64,000 nt of DNA, from contig CAUYUJ010019898.1 of NCBI GenBank assembly GCA_963575745.1, positions 80,678 to 144,677 of the forward strand, in the 5' to 3' direction. Positions 11,805 through 22,800 of this stretch are shown piece after piece (position 1 is the first letter of the stretch; every line of letters begins with the position of its first letter). The notes beneath the pieces were generated by a model. The model did not search any database and was not told the origin of the DNA. It saw only the letters and a program-made list of their open reading frames with translations. Position numbers and translations under genes: made by a program. This stretch comes from Prorocentrum cordatum (Eukaryota > Sar > Dinophyceae > Prorocentrales > Prorocentraceae).

Positions 11805-12537
11805 TCACAGCCTCAGCCTCAGCCTGCCTCAGCCTCAGCCTCAGCCTGCCTCAGCCTCAGCCTCAGCCTGCTTCAGCCTCAGCCTCAGTCTGCCTTCAGC
11901 CTCGGCCTCAGCCTCAGCCTCAGCCTCAGCCTCAGCCTCAGCCTGCCTCAGCCTCAGCCTCAGCCTCAGCCTCAGCCTCAGCAGCCTCAGCCTCAGCCTC
12001 AGCCTCAGCCTCAGCCTCAGCCTCAGCCTCAGCCTCAGCCTCAGCCTCAGCCTGCATCAGCCTCAGCCTCAGCCTCAGCCTGCCTCAGCATCAGCCTGCC
12101 TCAGCCTCAGCCTCAGCCTCAGCCTCAGCCTCAGCCTGCTTCAGCCTCAGCCTCAGTCTGCCTTCAGCCTCGGCCTCAGCCTCAGCCTGCCTCAGCCTCA
12201 GCCTGCATCAGCCTCAGCCTCAGCCTCAGCCTCAGCCTCAGCCTGCAGCCTCAGCCTCAGCCTCAGCCTCAGCCTCAGCCTCAGCCTCAGCCTCAGTCTG
12301 CCTTCAGCCTTGGCCTCAGCCTCAGCCTCAGCCTGCCTCAGCCTCAGCCTGCATCAGCCTCAGCCTCAGCCTCAGCCTGCCTCAGCATCAGCCTGCCTCA
12401 GCCTCAGCCTCAGCCTGCCTCAGCCTCAGCCTCAGCCTGCTTCAGCCTCAGCCTCAGTCTGCCTTCAGCCTCGGCCTCAGCCTCAGCCTGCCTCAGCCTC
12501 AGCCTGCCTCAGCCTCAGCCTCAGCCTGCCTCAGCAT
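11805..12537 (+). repeat. (CAGCCT)n hexanucleotide array
   Basis: CAGCCT units with scattered variants (CTGCCT, CTGCTT, CTGCAT) extend for about 730 bp. The variants recur in blocks, which suggests higher-order duplications within the array. Ser/Leu-rich and Pro/Gln-rich frames across it are artefacts. It lies within putative intron 1 of the protease gene. Confidence 0.95.
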
Positions 12538-12540
12538 TCA

Positions 12541-12910
12541 AAATGTGGCCCGGGAATGGAATTCTGGGAACTCGAAGAACACGAAGTGGCCTACAGTTGG
12601 CTCCGGGCATTCAAAATCATGCCCAGGAATGGAGTTCTGGGAACTCGAAGACCACGAAGTGGCCTACAGTTGGCTCCGGGCATTCAAAATCATGCCCAGG
12701 AATGTGGCCCGGGAATGGAGTTCTGGGAACTCGAAGAGCACGAAGTGGCCTACAGTTGGCTCCGGGCATCCAAAATGTGGCCCGGGAATGGAGTTCTGGG
12801 AAGTCGAAGAGCACGAAGTGGCCTACAGTTGGCTCCGGTTATTCAAAATGTGGCCCGGGAATGGAGTTCTGGGAAATCGAAGAGCACGAAGTGTGTGACT
12901 GTTGGCTTAA
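12541..12910 (+). repeat. 73-bp minisatellite, about five copies
   Basis: The motif CCCGGGAATGGAGTTCTGGG recurs at about 12549, 12622, 12708, 12781 and 12854. The period is 73 bp, with one 13-bp disturbance near 12695. Each unit also carries ACGAAGTGGCCTACAGTTGG. It abuts the (CAGCCT)n array inside putative intron 1. Confidence 0.9.
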
Positions 12911-13202
12911 AACGAGCCCGGCTCTGTTCCCGGCCCTCCTCCCCGGCACCCGCCCAGACCCCCCTGAGGAGTCATGATGCTCTCCTTTGACCCTACTAGA
13001 AACCTATCAGCAAAAGCTGTTAGGTAACAATCTTAAACCTTCGGAGGACCGCCAGGAATTCCTGGATCGCGCCGGAGCCCCCCTGGCAAAGAGCACGCCA
13101 GGGACGGCGCCGGAGGCTCTTCCAGGAGTACCCAGCACCGATCCCAGAAATCCGCGCGGAGCTCCGAAAGCGTATGTTAATGCAGTTCTGTCTTCCCAGG
13201 AC

Positions 13203-13451
13203 CTCCAGATCCGTAGCATGCTTTTTGAGAATGAACATCCAAGTCTTGTAAGACCCCATCTCGCGTCTATTGCTGACCGTACGGGGGAACACGGGCACAC
13301 CGGCATACGTGAAGAAGTCCCTCCCCAGCTCATCCTTCGAGGTTGTGGGGATCGTCCTCGAGATCTGCATCAACTCCAGGTCGCCCGAAGAGGCCAAGCC
13401 AGATGCACTGCTGGCCTGGACGAGGCTGGCGAGCAGAAGAGCTCGTGCCAT
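13203..13451 (-). CDS. Subtilisin-like serine protease, exon 1 (signal peptide, propeptide start)
   Basis: The ATG at 13451 opens with a signal peptide (MARALLLASLVQASSASG), so the product is predicted to be secreted or to enter the endomembrane system. An 83-codon exon follows. Its end (KTWMFILKKHATDLE) is the first strand and helix of an I9-like propeptide that is completed by exon 2. The donor GAG|GTCCTG follows codon 83. Reading on past this donor loses protease-like sequence and soon reaches a stop, which supports the splice. Transcription is presumably followed by spliced-leader trans-splicing, but no acceptor was pinpointed upstream. The role of the enzyme in the cell is unknown. Confidence 0.7.
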
Positions 13452-13646
13452 CTGCGAAAGGTCAACACATGTACGGTGCTGAAGAAAGTTTACGTAATAT
13501 GCTAGACAAACTGACTTGAGCCAGCGGGAACCAGCAAGCTGGACGTCGCCGAAAAACAGCGCGAACGCAGGCTTTCGATGAAAAGCACGAGCGCATCTCT
13601 GAACATGAGCCTACTAACAGCGAGAAGTCAAGCGTTTACGCACACA

Positions 13647-13681
<35 letters not shown>

Positions 13682-14504
13682 CTCAATATCGCGGCCTGAG
13701 ATGTTCCTTCCACTCTGGTTCTTGGCTTCCGCAGACGCGGACAGGAGCGCGGGGTCGCTCCGGACTCGACGGCATCGAGACTAAGACAGACGCCTGCCAC
13801 AGGAGCTGACCAGTTCACGATGTGGGTTTGCTGTCCTTCTGGGACCTTGTACTACCATTCAGCTCCGAATGAAGAGATGTGAAAACTATGTTGTTCAACC
13901 CTCTCATTCTGGCCCCCGGGGAGTCGCCGAACCACGGATTAGCCTCGCTCTGGCTGAGCGCCTTGGGCCTATACCGTTGCGAACCCGCTCAATCTCGCAA
14001 CTGAGAAAGAGAGCCGCCACCATTCGACCCCATCCAACCTCCGTCCTTCACAAATCGCACGTGGGATCCTGAGCTCCGAACACCGCCCTCCGCGATCGTG
14101 CCCCGTCCCCTGGCACAACCGCGGGCTCCTGGCCAGGTCGCGCGGTCGTCGCCGCCGACGGCCGGCCTTGCCAACCATCCTGGCACGCCAAGAGGGGTAG
14201 CCTTTACATCACCGCCTCATCCCTCCTCCTCCTCCTCCTCCTATTTCTCTTCCATCCTGCCTCCTTCTCTAGGGGGAAAACAAACCTACCTCGCTTTTGA
14301 CCACCCTCGCTTCCAAGAGATACCAAACGATGCCAAATTGCAGCCTGTACTGGTCAGGCCCCTTGACGAGGAGGCGCGTGGTATGGCTTGGTTTTGCCTG
14401 GAAGCGAAAGCGGGGTAGGTAATTCACGCTCTGATTCTCCCCTTCCCCTTCACCTCCTCCGTCCCCCTCTCCTCCTCCCTGCCATTCCTGAACTTTTGAA
14501 CACC
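13452..14504. other. Upstream flank of the protease gene; one possible plus-strand exon
   Basis: This holds an (AC)n run at 13641-13676 and a CCT run at about 14220-14245. The plus strand at about 14265-14418 reads as ordinary protein text (AFDHPRFQEIPNDAKLQ, then LDEEARGMAWFCLEAKAG, then stop), which could be an exon or a relic. Nothing else was recognised, and no dinoflagellate promoter motif can be assigned with confidence. Confidence 0.35.
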
Positions 14505-16990
14505 TATACGACCACCCTTCGGGTGACAAGGAGGTTGTGGGGGGGAGAGGGGGGGAACCAACATCTGACTCAATCGATGTCACTATCGATCTCACTCAAC
14601 GGGCCACCACGGACCACCACGGGACATCTCTCGACCTCACTATCGGTCTCACTATCGATCTCACTCAACGGGACACCACGGGACACCACGGGCCACCACA
14701 GGACACCACGGGACACCACGGGACACCTCCCGATCTCACTATCGGTCTCACTATCGATCTCACTATCGGAGAGAGCGCGTTTCACGGGCGCTTGCCTTGG
14801 GAACATTCGGCGGCGAATTTCAAACCGGGGGGTGGGCCCACCCAACACTCGGCGCCATCGATCAAAACCAGGGGGACTCCCCTCCCCCCCCTCCCCTTCC
14901 CGGAGGGGGGGGGATTCAAACCCCCTCCCCCCTCGGCCGCCAGCAGCGCCGACGGCGGGGACGCAGCGACGATGACCAGAGGCAGCCAAAGGGAGGAAGG
15001 GTTCAAACCCCCCCCCTTGGGGCCGGCGCCGGCGCCGGGGCTGGCGGCGGCCAGCAGCGCCGGCGCTGGCGCCGGCGACGGCGGGGACGCAGCGACGATT
15101 ACCACCACTACCACCACCACCACCACTACCACCACCACCGCCGCCTCCACCCACCACCACCACCACCAGCCCACCACTCAGCCACCACCACCACAGCCAC
15201 CACCACAACCACCACCACCACAACTCACCATCACCACCACCACCACCACCACCACCACAAAAAAAACACCACCACTACCACCACCACCACAATCTACCAC
15301 ACCACCACCACCACCGCCACAACCACCACCACCACTACCAGCAGCACAACCCACCACCACCACCACCACAAACCACCACACCACCACCACCACCACCGCC
15401 ACCACCACCACCACCACCACCACCACCACCACCACCTCCACAAACCACCGCCACCCCCACAACCCACAACCTCCACCACCACAAACCACTACCACACCAC
15501 CACCAAACCACCACCACCACCACCACAACTCACCACCACCACCATCACCACCACCACCACAAACCACAACCACACCACCACCAAATCACCGCACCACCAC
15601 CACCACCACCACCCACCACCACAACCACCACCACCACAACAAACCACCACACCACCACCAACACAACCACCACCACCGCCACCACCACCACAACCCACCA
15701 CCACCACCAACACCGTCGTCCTCGTCGACGCTCCCCGCCGCCGCCGCCCGCCGCCGCAGGCGCAGGCGCCGGCCCAGAAAAGGAAATCCTCGAGCCCGCC
15801 GCCGCCGCAGCCGCCGCCGACGCAGGCGCCGGCCCGAGGAAAGAGGAGAGGGAAGGAAGAGGGGAAGGGGGGGGGGGTCGAACCCCCCCCCACCCCCTTC
15901 TGTCACGGGAAGGGGGGGGGCGGGGGTTCGAACCCCCCCCCTCCATCCAGGGAGAGGGGGGGGGGTCCGGTTCCAAACCCAAGGGGAGGGGTCTGGTTCC
16001 AATCCCCCCTCCAAGCGACCGCAGAACGCGCTCTTTCCACTATCGATCTCATTCAACGGGACACCATAAGACACCACGGGACACCACGGGACACTTGTCG
16101 ATCTCACAATCGAACTCACTATCGATCTCACTATCGATCTCACTCAACGGGACACCATGGGACACCACGGGACACCTGTCGATCTCACTATCCATCTCAC
16201 TATCGATCTCACTTTTTGGGACACCCCGGGACACCTGTCGATCTCACTATCGATCTCAGTATCGATCTCACTTTTTGGGACACCACGGGACACCACGGGA
16301 GACCTCGGGGCACCACATCGATCTCAGTATCGATCTCACTATCGATCTCACTTTTTGGGACACCACGGGACAACAAGGGACACTACGGGACACCTGTCTA
16401 TCTCACTATCGATCTCACTTTTTGGGACACCACGGGGCACCACGGGACACCTCGGGGCACCACATCGATCTCACTATCGATCTCACTATCGATCTCACTA
16501 TCGATCTCACTCAACAGGACACCACGGGACACCACGGGACACCACGGGACACCGTGGGAGACCGCGGGGCACCACGAGCCACCGCCGGACGCACGGACGG
16601 ACGAGCGGGCGGGGGAGAATCAGTTGTCTTGACTTCGCCCTAGCAACGGCGGACACCACTGGACACCAAGGGACACCGCGGGACACCGCGAGCCACCGCT
16701 GGACGGGCGGGCGGGGGAGAATAATTTGTCTTGACTTCGCCCTAGCAACGGCGGACACCACGGGGCACCACGGGACACCACTGGACACCGCGGGACACCG
16801 CGAGTCACCGCCAGACGGGCGGGTGGGGGAGAATCATTTGTTTTGACTTCGCTCTAGCAACGGCGGGTTCATTCCTCTCGCGCACCCATGCAGCTTCGCC
16901 TCGCCCGCACGCACGACACGAACAAAACGAAACAATTTCCCGGTTGGGGGTCGCCGTTCCACTGCGACCTCACCCCCGAACCTCCGATTT
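14505..16990 (+). repeat. Compound satellite module, copy I
   Basis: An ordered composite follows. It starts with a head (TATACGACCACCCTTCGGGT) and a satellite mixing a 12-mer (CTATCGATCTCA) with a 10-mer (GGGACACCAC). Next come a GAGAGCGCGTTTCACGGGCG segment at about 14771, GGCGCC-rich DNA with G/C tracts, and a (CCA)n block at 15101-15714. Then come GCCGCC-rich DNA, TTCGAA-centred G/C palindromes, more 12-mer/10-mer satellite at 16030-16560, and three units of about 105 bp at 16600-16860 with GAGAATCA and TTGACTTCGC. It closes with a unique tail at 16861-16990. The same parts recur at 57.6-63.4 kb. All long frames across it are artefacts. Confidence 0.85.
15101..15714 (+). repeat. (CCA)n / (ACC)n microsatellite I
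   Basis: Roughly 615 bp of CCA triplets with ACA and CAA interruptions. Frames read poly-Thr, poly-His or poly-Pro on the plus strand and Gly/Val/Trp-rich text on the minus strand, none of which is a gene. The flanks match those of the larger (CCA)n block at 58711-60153. Confidence 0.97.
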
Positions 16991-17054
16991 TCATCGTCGC
17001 TGTCTTCGTCGTCGTCCCCCATCAGCGTCGGCGGCACCGGCCGTAAGTCCCTCG

Positions 17055-17260
17055 CAATCGAGCTGGAATCAGCTAGAATCAAGCTGGAATCGCCGAAGCG
17101 GGAAAATCGAGCTGGAATCGGCGAGGGGCAAAAATCGAGATGGAACTGGCTGGAATCCAGCTGGAATCGAGCTGGAATCGGCTGACATCGAGCTGGAATT
17201 GACACATCGTCGGCAGTAACATCGCCGAAGGGGGGAAAATCGGGCTGGACTCGGCGGCAC
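17055..17260 (+). repeat. ATCGAGCTGGAATCGGC short tandem repeat
   Basis: About ten degenerate units of 15-17 bp built on ATCGAGCTGGAATC follow the tail of satellite module I. No coding sequence was recognised. The following stretch to 17675 shows no gene. Confidence 0.75.
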
Positions 17261-17675
17261 ATCGACGACAGATCGGCGGTGGGCACCAGATAGCAGATCC
17301 GCAAGTTCCTGAGCGGGGTGGGGCATCGGGCCCCAGTCGGCGATGAATGGGCGATTGGGGGACGATGCGTGCCCCCATGAGCCGATCCCCCCCTCCACCA
17401 ATGTTCAGATCCCAGAGTCATCAGGGCCGGGGGCAGTCAGGGGTAGTTAAAGGCTCGCACCTCGGGGTTCCAAACCAGAGTTGCCCCAGAGTCGATCCCC
17501 CCCTCACGAGCGGCGCACGTATCTGCATCGCGCCCTCGCGGTCTGCATTCCGGGGCGCGGTCCCGCGGATGCGCAATGGCACGGATACGTTCCGCGCGGG
17601 ACATCCGCGCAAAAACGCCCCGTACCCGCGGGGTCGCGGCCAAGGGACCTGGCCCGCGAGGCCGCGGATACGGAT

Positions 17676-17687
17676 ATGTCTTTCGCC
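17676..17687 (+). repeat. LINE A target-site duplication, left copy
   Basis: ATGTCTTTCGCC occurs one base before the spliced-leader relic. It recurs at 37764-37775 directly after the A-rich 3' end of LINE A. The match at both ends defines the insertion. Confidence 0.85.
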
Positions 17688-17688
17688 C

Positions 17689-17725
17689 TCCGTATCCATT
17701 TTGGCTCAAGCCATTTTGGCTCAAG
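17689..17725 (+). other. Tandem spliced-leader relic at the 5' end of LINE A
   Basis: Positions 17689-17710 match the 22-nt dinoflagellate spliced leader, with one change at position 7 (CCGTAT in place of CCGTAG). It is followed without a gap by a second, 5'-truncated leader CCATTTTGGCTCAAG at 17711-17725. The truncation starts exactly after the internal AG of the leader. This pattern is expected when a retroposed copy that already carried a leader is transcribed and trans-spliced again using that internal AG as acceptor. Confidence 0.93.
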
Positions 17726-17826
17726 TGTTAGCTGCGCCAGCTTTCCTTGAGTTGATCTGTAAGCCTACAACAGAGCTTCTGCCCTCTCGCCGCACCTGCT
17801 TCGCCCAGACTCTGCGGGCTGAGTCG

Positions 17827-19634
17827 ATGACGCAATGGTCGAGGCAAGGAGGGCAGGGAGGCTCGTCCTCTGCGCAGCAGTCTGCGGAGTGGAGGAAGGA
17901 TCCGAGTGGCCAGTGGCACTACGTCGGCCAGCGAGGCGGTGGGCAAAAGAACGCCTCGCGGCTGTGGGTGTGCAGTGGCTGCCAGAGCAGCAGTTGGACC
18001 AAGAATGCATGCAGCACCTGCGGCATGCGCAAGACGTTTGCGGAGGCAGCGAAGGCGGCATTGCCAATGGGTCAGAACAATGGTGCACCGCCTGCGCCGT
18101 CGCCGCCCCAGAACCAGAACCCGATCAGCAAGCAGTTGGCCGAGGTGGCTGCCAAGCTCCAGCGAGCTACAGCGGGTACTTCGACCACGGCTGGGCCGCC
18201 TGCAGCGACGCCGCCAGCGTCGCCTGCGCAGGCCCCGCCCCTTGCGCCGACGGCGACGGACCAGCCTCCAGCGCCGGCGGCGAAGGGCCAGCTGCCGACC
18301 GCCCCCACGAGCCCGCAGCTCCGGGCCTCGGTCACGCAGATCGAGAAGGCCTCGGCGGCGCTGGAGGGCCAGGACGGGGCCGTGCGCGCGCCGCTGCTGG
18401 CGCAGCTCGAGGAGAAGAAGCTCCTGGGCGAGCTCAACCCCAAGCCAGTGGGGAAGAGGCTCGATGGAGCTCGAGCCGCCCTGGAAGGGGCGACCAAACG
18501 CCAGCAGGCCGCCGAAGAGAGCGTCGAGCTGGCGCTCGCGGCGCAGAAGGCGGCAGCGGCGGAGGTGTCGCAGCTGCGCACCGAGGTGGCACAGCTGGAG
18601 CAGGAGTGCGCTGCTGGGCGTGTTGCGAACGAGCGGCTCCTCCAGCCCCAACATCCAGCAGCTGGAGGCCGTCCTCAAGTCCACAGTGGGGGAGCTCCAG
18701 GCCTGCTCTGCTGTGAGCGAGACGGCGGTCGCCGAGGCCACGCAGCAATCGCGGGAGCTCCCGGAGAAGTTCCGGCCGACCCTGGACCTGGCCCACCAGG
18801 TGGAGAGCACTCACGCCGCGCCCGCTCGCCGCCTCCAGGGCAAGCAGGAGCCCCAGGCGGGAACGGCACATCCGGTCGTCCCGCCGCCCGTGCGCAGGCT
18901 GGTGGGCAAACAGAAGGCGCTCACCCGGTTTGGCTTCGTGCGGAAGTCGGGCGAGCTCAAGGCGAAGACCACCACCTCAGCCTCGGGGTTTCCAGTCAAA
19001 ACCAAGAGCGACGCGTCGGCGTGACTCTTGCCACCGCCAATGTGAACACACTTCTACCCTGGCAAGAGAAGTGTGCGTATGCGCAGATTGCCAACGCATG
19101 GGTGTTGAGCAAAGTGCAGATTTTGGAAGATCAGTTCGTCGCCGCGGGCGTGGACGTGATCGCGATGCAGCAGGGCCGTGCCCCCGCGTCCGTCAGCAAG
19201 GAGGGCCACTCGTACACGCTGATGTGCGCGGCTGCCTTCGAGGATGGGTCTTGCGGCGTCCAGATCTGGGCCCGCCATGGCCTGTTCATCAAGACTTGGG
19301 AGGCCGTATCGGCTCGTCTCATGTTCGCTGTGGTGTCCAAGAAAGGCATCGACTTTGGTATTGTCTCTGCTCATGGCCCTCATCTTCTTGCTCCTGAAGC
19401 AGAACGGGCTGCATGGTGGGACTCTCTTGGCACCCAGGTGACGACCCTCAGGCAGACTTACGCGATTCCCTGGTATGTGTGTGCTGACACCAACGGCCGT
19501 GTAGGATCGGCATCGTCTCCCATGATTGGGCCCACGGTTCCTAGCCGTGAAAATGAAAATGGCAGTCGGGTCCGCGAGTTTGCCGAGCAGCAGCAGATGA
19601 TGGTCGCCAATACGTGGGGCCCTGAAGCTGGCCA
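17827..19634 (+). pseudogene. LINE A 5' coding part: zinc finger, coiled coil, endonuclease N-terminal half
   Basis: The first ATG after the leader (17827) opens a frame of about 600 codons that reaches the LINE B insertion. Residues about 30-75 hold a Trp-rich zinc finger of the C-x2-C...C-x2-C type (WVCSGCQSSSW then CSTCGMRK). Residues about 80-390 are Ala/Pro/Glu/Gln-rich with long predicted helices, like the RNA-binding ORF1 region of other LINEs. From about residue 398 the frame matches the N-terminal two thirds of an exonuclease-endonuclease-phosphatase fold (LATANVNTL, ADTNGRVG). The frame then runs into LINE B. The remainder resumes at 26146 after the duplicated target site, and the joined reading GPEAGHTWTSS is continuous. 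Confidence 0.85.
19619..19634 (+). repeat. LINE B target-site duplication, left copy
   Basis: GCCCTGAAGCTGGCCA abuts the T8 run (19635-19642), which is LINE B's poly(A) tail on the minus strand. It is identical to 26146-26161. Confidence 0.95.
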
Positions 19635-19811
19635 TTTTTTTTCTATGCTCGGGCCATACGCACGCGGCTCTGGCCAGTCACCCTCCAGGTGGGGTGGCCC
19701 GACGGTGCCTGGGCGTGCCAGTGGCGGAGACCCAGGGCAGAGACCGTCGGGCGGGTGGCCCCTCACAAGCGCGCAGCACCGCCGAGGTGGCGGTGGGCCT
19801 TGGACGGGGGC

Positions 19812-22800
19812 CTAGTCCGACGATCCCGAGTCGTCCTCGCCGAAACCCACAGGAGGGATGAGTTCCCCATCCTCCTCTTGGCGCCTGCTGGAAAGCTGCT
19901 GGCGCCCTCGACCAGCCTCGAACCTCTGTGGGCGAGGCACCGAGCTTGGGTGCGGCTGACTCGGGAGTGGCATCGCTGCGCGCGCTGCTGCAAGTTCACG
20001 CTGCGCCCGCTGCTGCCTTTGAATTTCTGCGGTGTTGTACCGCTCGGACTCTGAAGCAAAATCTGAAAACCTTGGATGCTTGCCAGCCAGAAGACGATTT
20101 CTGATGTTCGCACGTCCGCCACTCTTGGGAGGGCGTCCAGGACAAGTGGCTGGCAAGCCTCTGAAAGCATACTGGGCATAGCGCCCACAGACTAAACAAA
20201 AGACAACTGGCACGGCAAAATGCGCTATTGCCATCTGGTGGCTGGCGTGGATGCCTTCAAGGCCGCGCCTGAATGCGCTGGCCAGAGGCTGGCATGCTTG
20301 TCTCTCTCGTGCGACGGCTGCCTTATAAGATCGGGCGTACGTAAAACATGCTCTGCACCTGTACGGTATCGGCCCCTGAAGAACCTCCCAGTCGTGCACG
20401 ACGATGGTGGCCTGAACCTTACAGGGCAGAGCGGCTCTCTCGCACTTGTGCCTATTGCGCTGGCATAGGGCGAGAACTCTGGGCGCATATAAACCAATCG
20501 CTCGAGCGGCCTCTATTTTGCGCTGCCACTCCTGCAGCGCTGTCGGGTTGAAACTTGGGTGGCAGTCCATTGCCGCCTTCGCCATCTTGTCCGCTGCTGT
20601 GTTGATCTCGGCAGCGAGTCTGGCCTCACCAGCCAATAAGTTCACATTCTGATGGCTCTTGACCTTAGAGGCCGTCTCGAGGAGGTGTCTGCTGTCCCGC
20701 GCAAGCGCTAGCTTGTGCAGGCCTGAGTACTTTAGCTTACTGCTGAGACGTGTCGGCAGTGGCCTAGCGTGCTGATCAAGGACCGCTTTGCAGTCCACCC
20801 AGGCCTTGGAAGGTTTGGTGAGGGCCTCCTGGAGAACCAGGAAGCCCATGTGCTCCCCAGCCTGAGAAGTCTGGGGAAGGTTGGCTGCAACAGCGCCATA
20901 AAAGGAGGCCTCTGGGGCCCCGTCGGTACTGTAAGCCACTACCGAAAACGTCGCTCTGTCTAACTCCGCAATGCCTGTCTTGGTGCACGACCCGTCGGTT
21001 CCCGTGAGCCCCCCAAAGTACGGTACCGTGTCTGGCTGTCCGTCGTGTCTGACAAATCGAACAATGGGCTTCTCCCTGGGCAGCGGAAAATCATCATGCT
21101 GCTCCCCTGGATGCTCGAAAAGACCGAAGCAGTACAGGGGGCTGTTCTCTGGCGCCTCCAGCGCGGCCTGCAGAACGTCTGGCGGCAGCAGCTCTGTCCT
21201 GAGGGCGACTACCTCTGGATGCTGACAAGAGAAAAGACGGTGGTGTATGGTGTCCCCGAAGGCTTTGCAGAGCGGGCATTCATTAGGCACATCATAGCCT
21301 AGATTAGCGAGTATTTCCTCGGTCCACCAACCCTGGACCACAAGGGTTTGGAGGATAGCCTTAAACCTGGGGGGTAACTTCTTGCTTTTGGGGGAAAGCA
21401 GGGAACGGACAATGTCAAAACACACTCGCTTCATGGGGGTTGGGCTGGGTATGCTCTTAGCGGCAATGGTTTCCCATCTCCTCTGGCATCCTTGGTGAAG
21501 CAAGTCGGAAAGCAGGCTCGGCGAGGTGTCAGTGAGCCTGACCGTCCTGCCAAAGTGGTCCTGCAGCGTAAACGCGGATGTGAAACTCCAGCCAATACGT
21601 TGAAGCGCGTGAGCTGCCGCGCTGAGTGGTCCTCGCACGGCGTTATAACTCAAATGTCCTGCTGGCTGCACGTGGTTATAAATCTCCTTGAGCTCGAGCA
21701 GTCCTATGGTCCCTGGGGTCACATACTTGCCGAGCGTAGTGTTCCACACTTCCTGGGCCCACCTGAGGACGGGCCCGAGGGCCCAGCGGTCGGCCCTGGA
21801 CCCCGTGAGGGCGAAGGCCGCGCTTCTGGATTTCCTGGAGGAACACGGAGTGATCTGTGCAATCTCAAGAGATTGCAGCCTATACAAGGACTTGTTGCTG
21901 AGCCCGTCGACGGCTGCCCCGAAGGCCCCAGCGGGAAGGAGCCCAGTGGTAACAATCTTGCGACATCGTTGACCCGCGGTCGCGGTAAGCTTACGCAGGC
22001 GTTGCCCTCTGACCGTCGCAGTCCTGAGCCTGACCTTGCGCTTAGCAGCAGCGCCATTGCACCCGAAGGACTTGCCCGCCGTAAAATCACAACCTAAGTT
22101 GGTGGCGACCGCTTGGAGCTTGCCCCCAGAGGTCCCAAGGGCAGAGGTGAGAAGCCTGGCTAACGACACCGACGACGCAACGACGGCTCCTTTGTGAACC
22201 GCAATCCTGGCTTCTAAGTCAACCTCGATGAGTCGGGCAAGCTCCTTGGCGGCACTGACAACACGCTTGAGCACCCTGACCGTGGTGCCGTGACAGGCGA
22301 TGGTCAGGTCATCCAAATAGAAATCGAAATAGACGGCCGAGTGCAGCGACGTGATTCGCAGGAAGGCGTCAAAACAATAAATCCTGACATAAAGTATGCA
22401 GAAAGAACAGCCCGCCACTATGCCGTTGGCGGCCGCAATAGGCTGGGCCACACAGCGCTTCCACGCTATGTGCCTCCAAGAGCCGTACCCTGCGAGATGA
22501 TATGCTAGCAGAGTCTCAGGAAAACCTAAAGCAAGCGCTCGGGCCCGCAATTTGCTTCTCTTGAAGCGCTCGAAGAAAGCCTCCATATCCCAGAGGACGC
22601 CCGCGGAAGCCCCACCTCCTGAGACGGCCCCTTCAGCTCTGAGACTCCGCCGCCATACCACGTCGACTGGTGATCTGCCGGCACCGCAGGCAAACCAAGA
22701 GTGATCGTGCTTGGCAATCCAGTCCTGGGCGAAATGGAGGCGCAGCTTGCCTGTGATTCTGTACATCATGGGAAAGATGCCGATGGGCCTGTAGCCGCCT

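Larger units (their letters stand above)
11635..13202 (-). other. Putative intron 1 of the subtilase gene (GT-AG)
   Basis: The donor is GAG|GTCCTG at 13202 and the acceptor is CGAGAG at 11635. The joined frame is continuous and in phase 0. The 1,568-nt intron is nearly half hexanucleotide repeat, with a 73-bp minisatellite beside it. No other gene is visible inside. Confidence 0.7.

Noticed and set aside
11209-12990. Open frame of 593 codons rich in Ser and Leu on the plus strand
   Set aside because: It spans the protease exon 2 in antisense, (CAGCCT)n and the 73-bp minisatellite. The real coding strand is the minus strand.
14513-14525. CACCCTTCGGGTG as a UUCG tetraloop hairpin
   Set aside because: The best pairing is a 5-bp stem with a 3-base loop, and the tetraloop alternative leaves a mismatch. 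It is too short to call a structured RNA.
14537-16632. Open frames of 510 and 611 codons rich in Thr, Pro and His, and similar frames at 58.5-60.3 kb
   Set aside because: They consist of (CCA)n, the 12-mer and 10-mer satellites and G/C tracts. The frame is open only because of the repeat.
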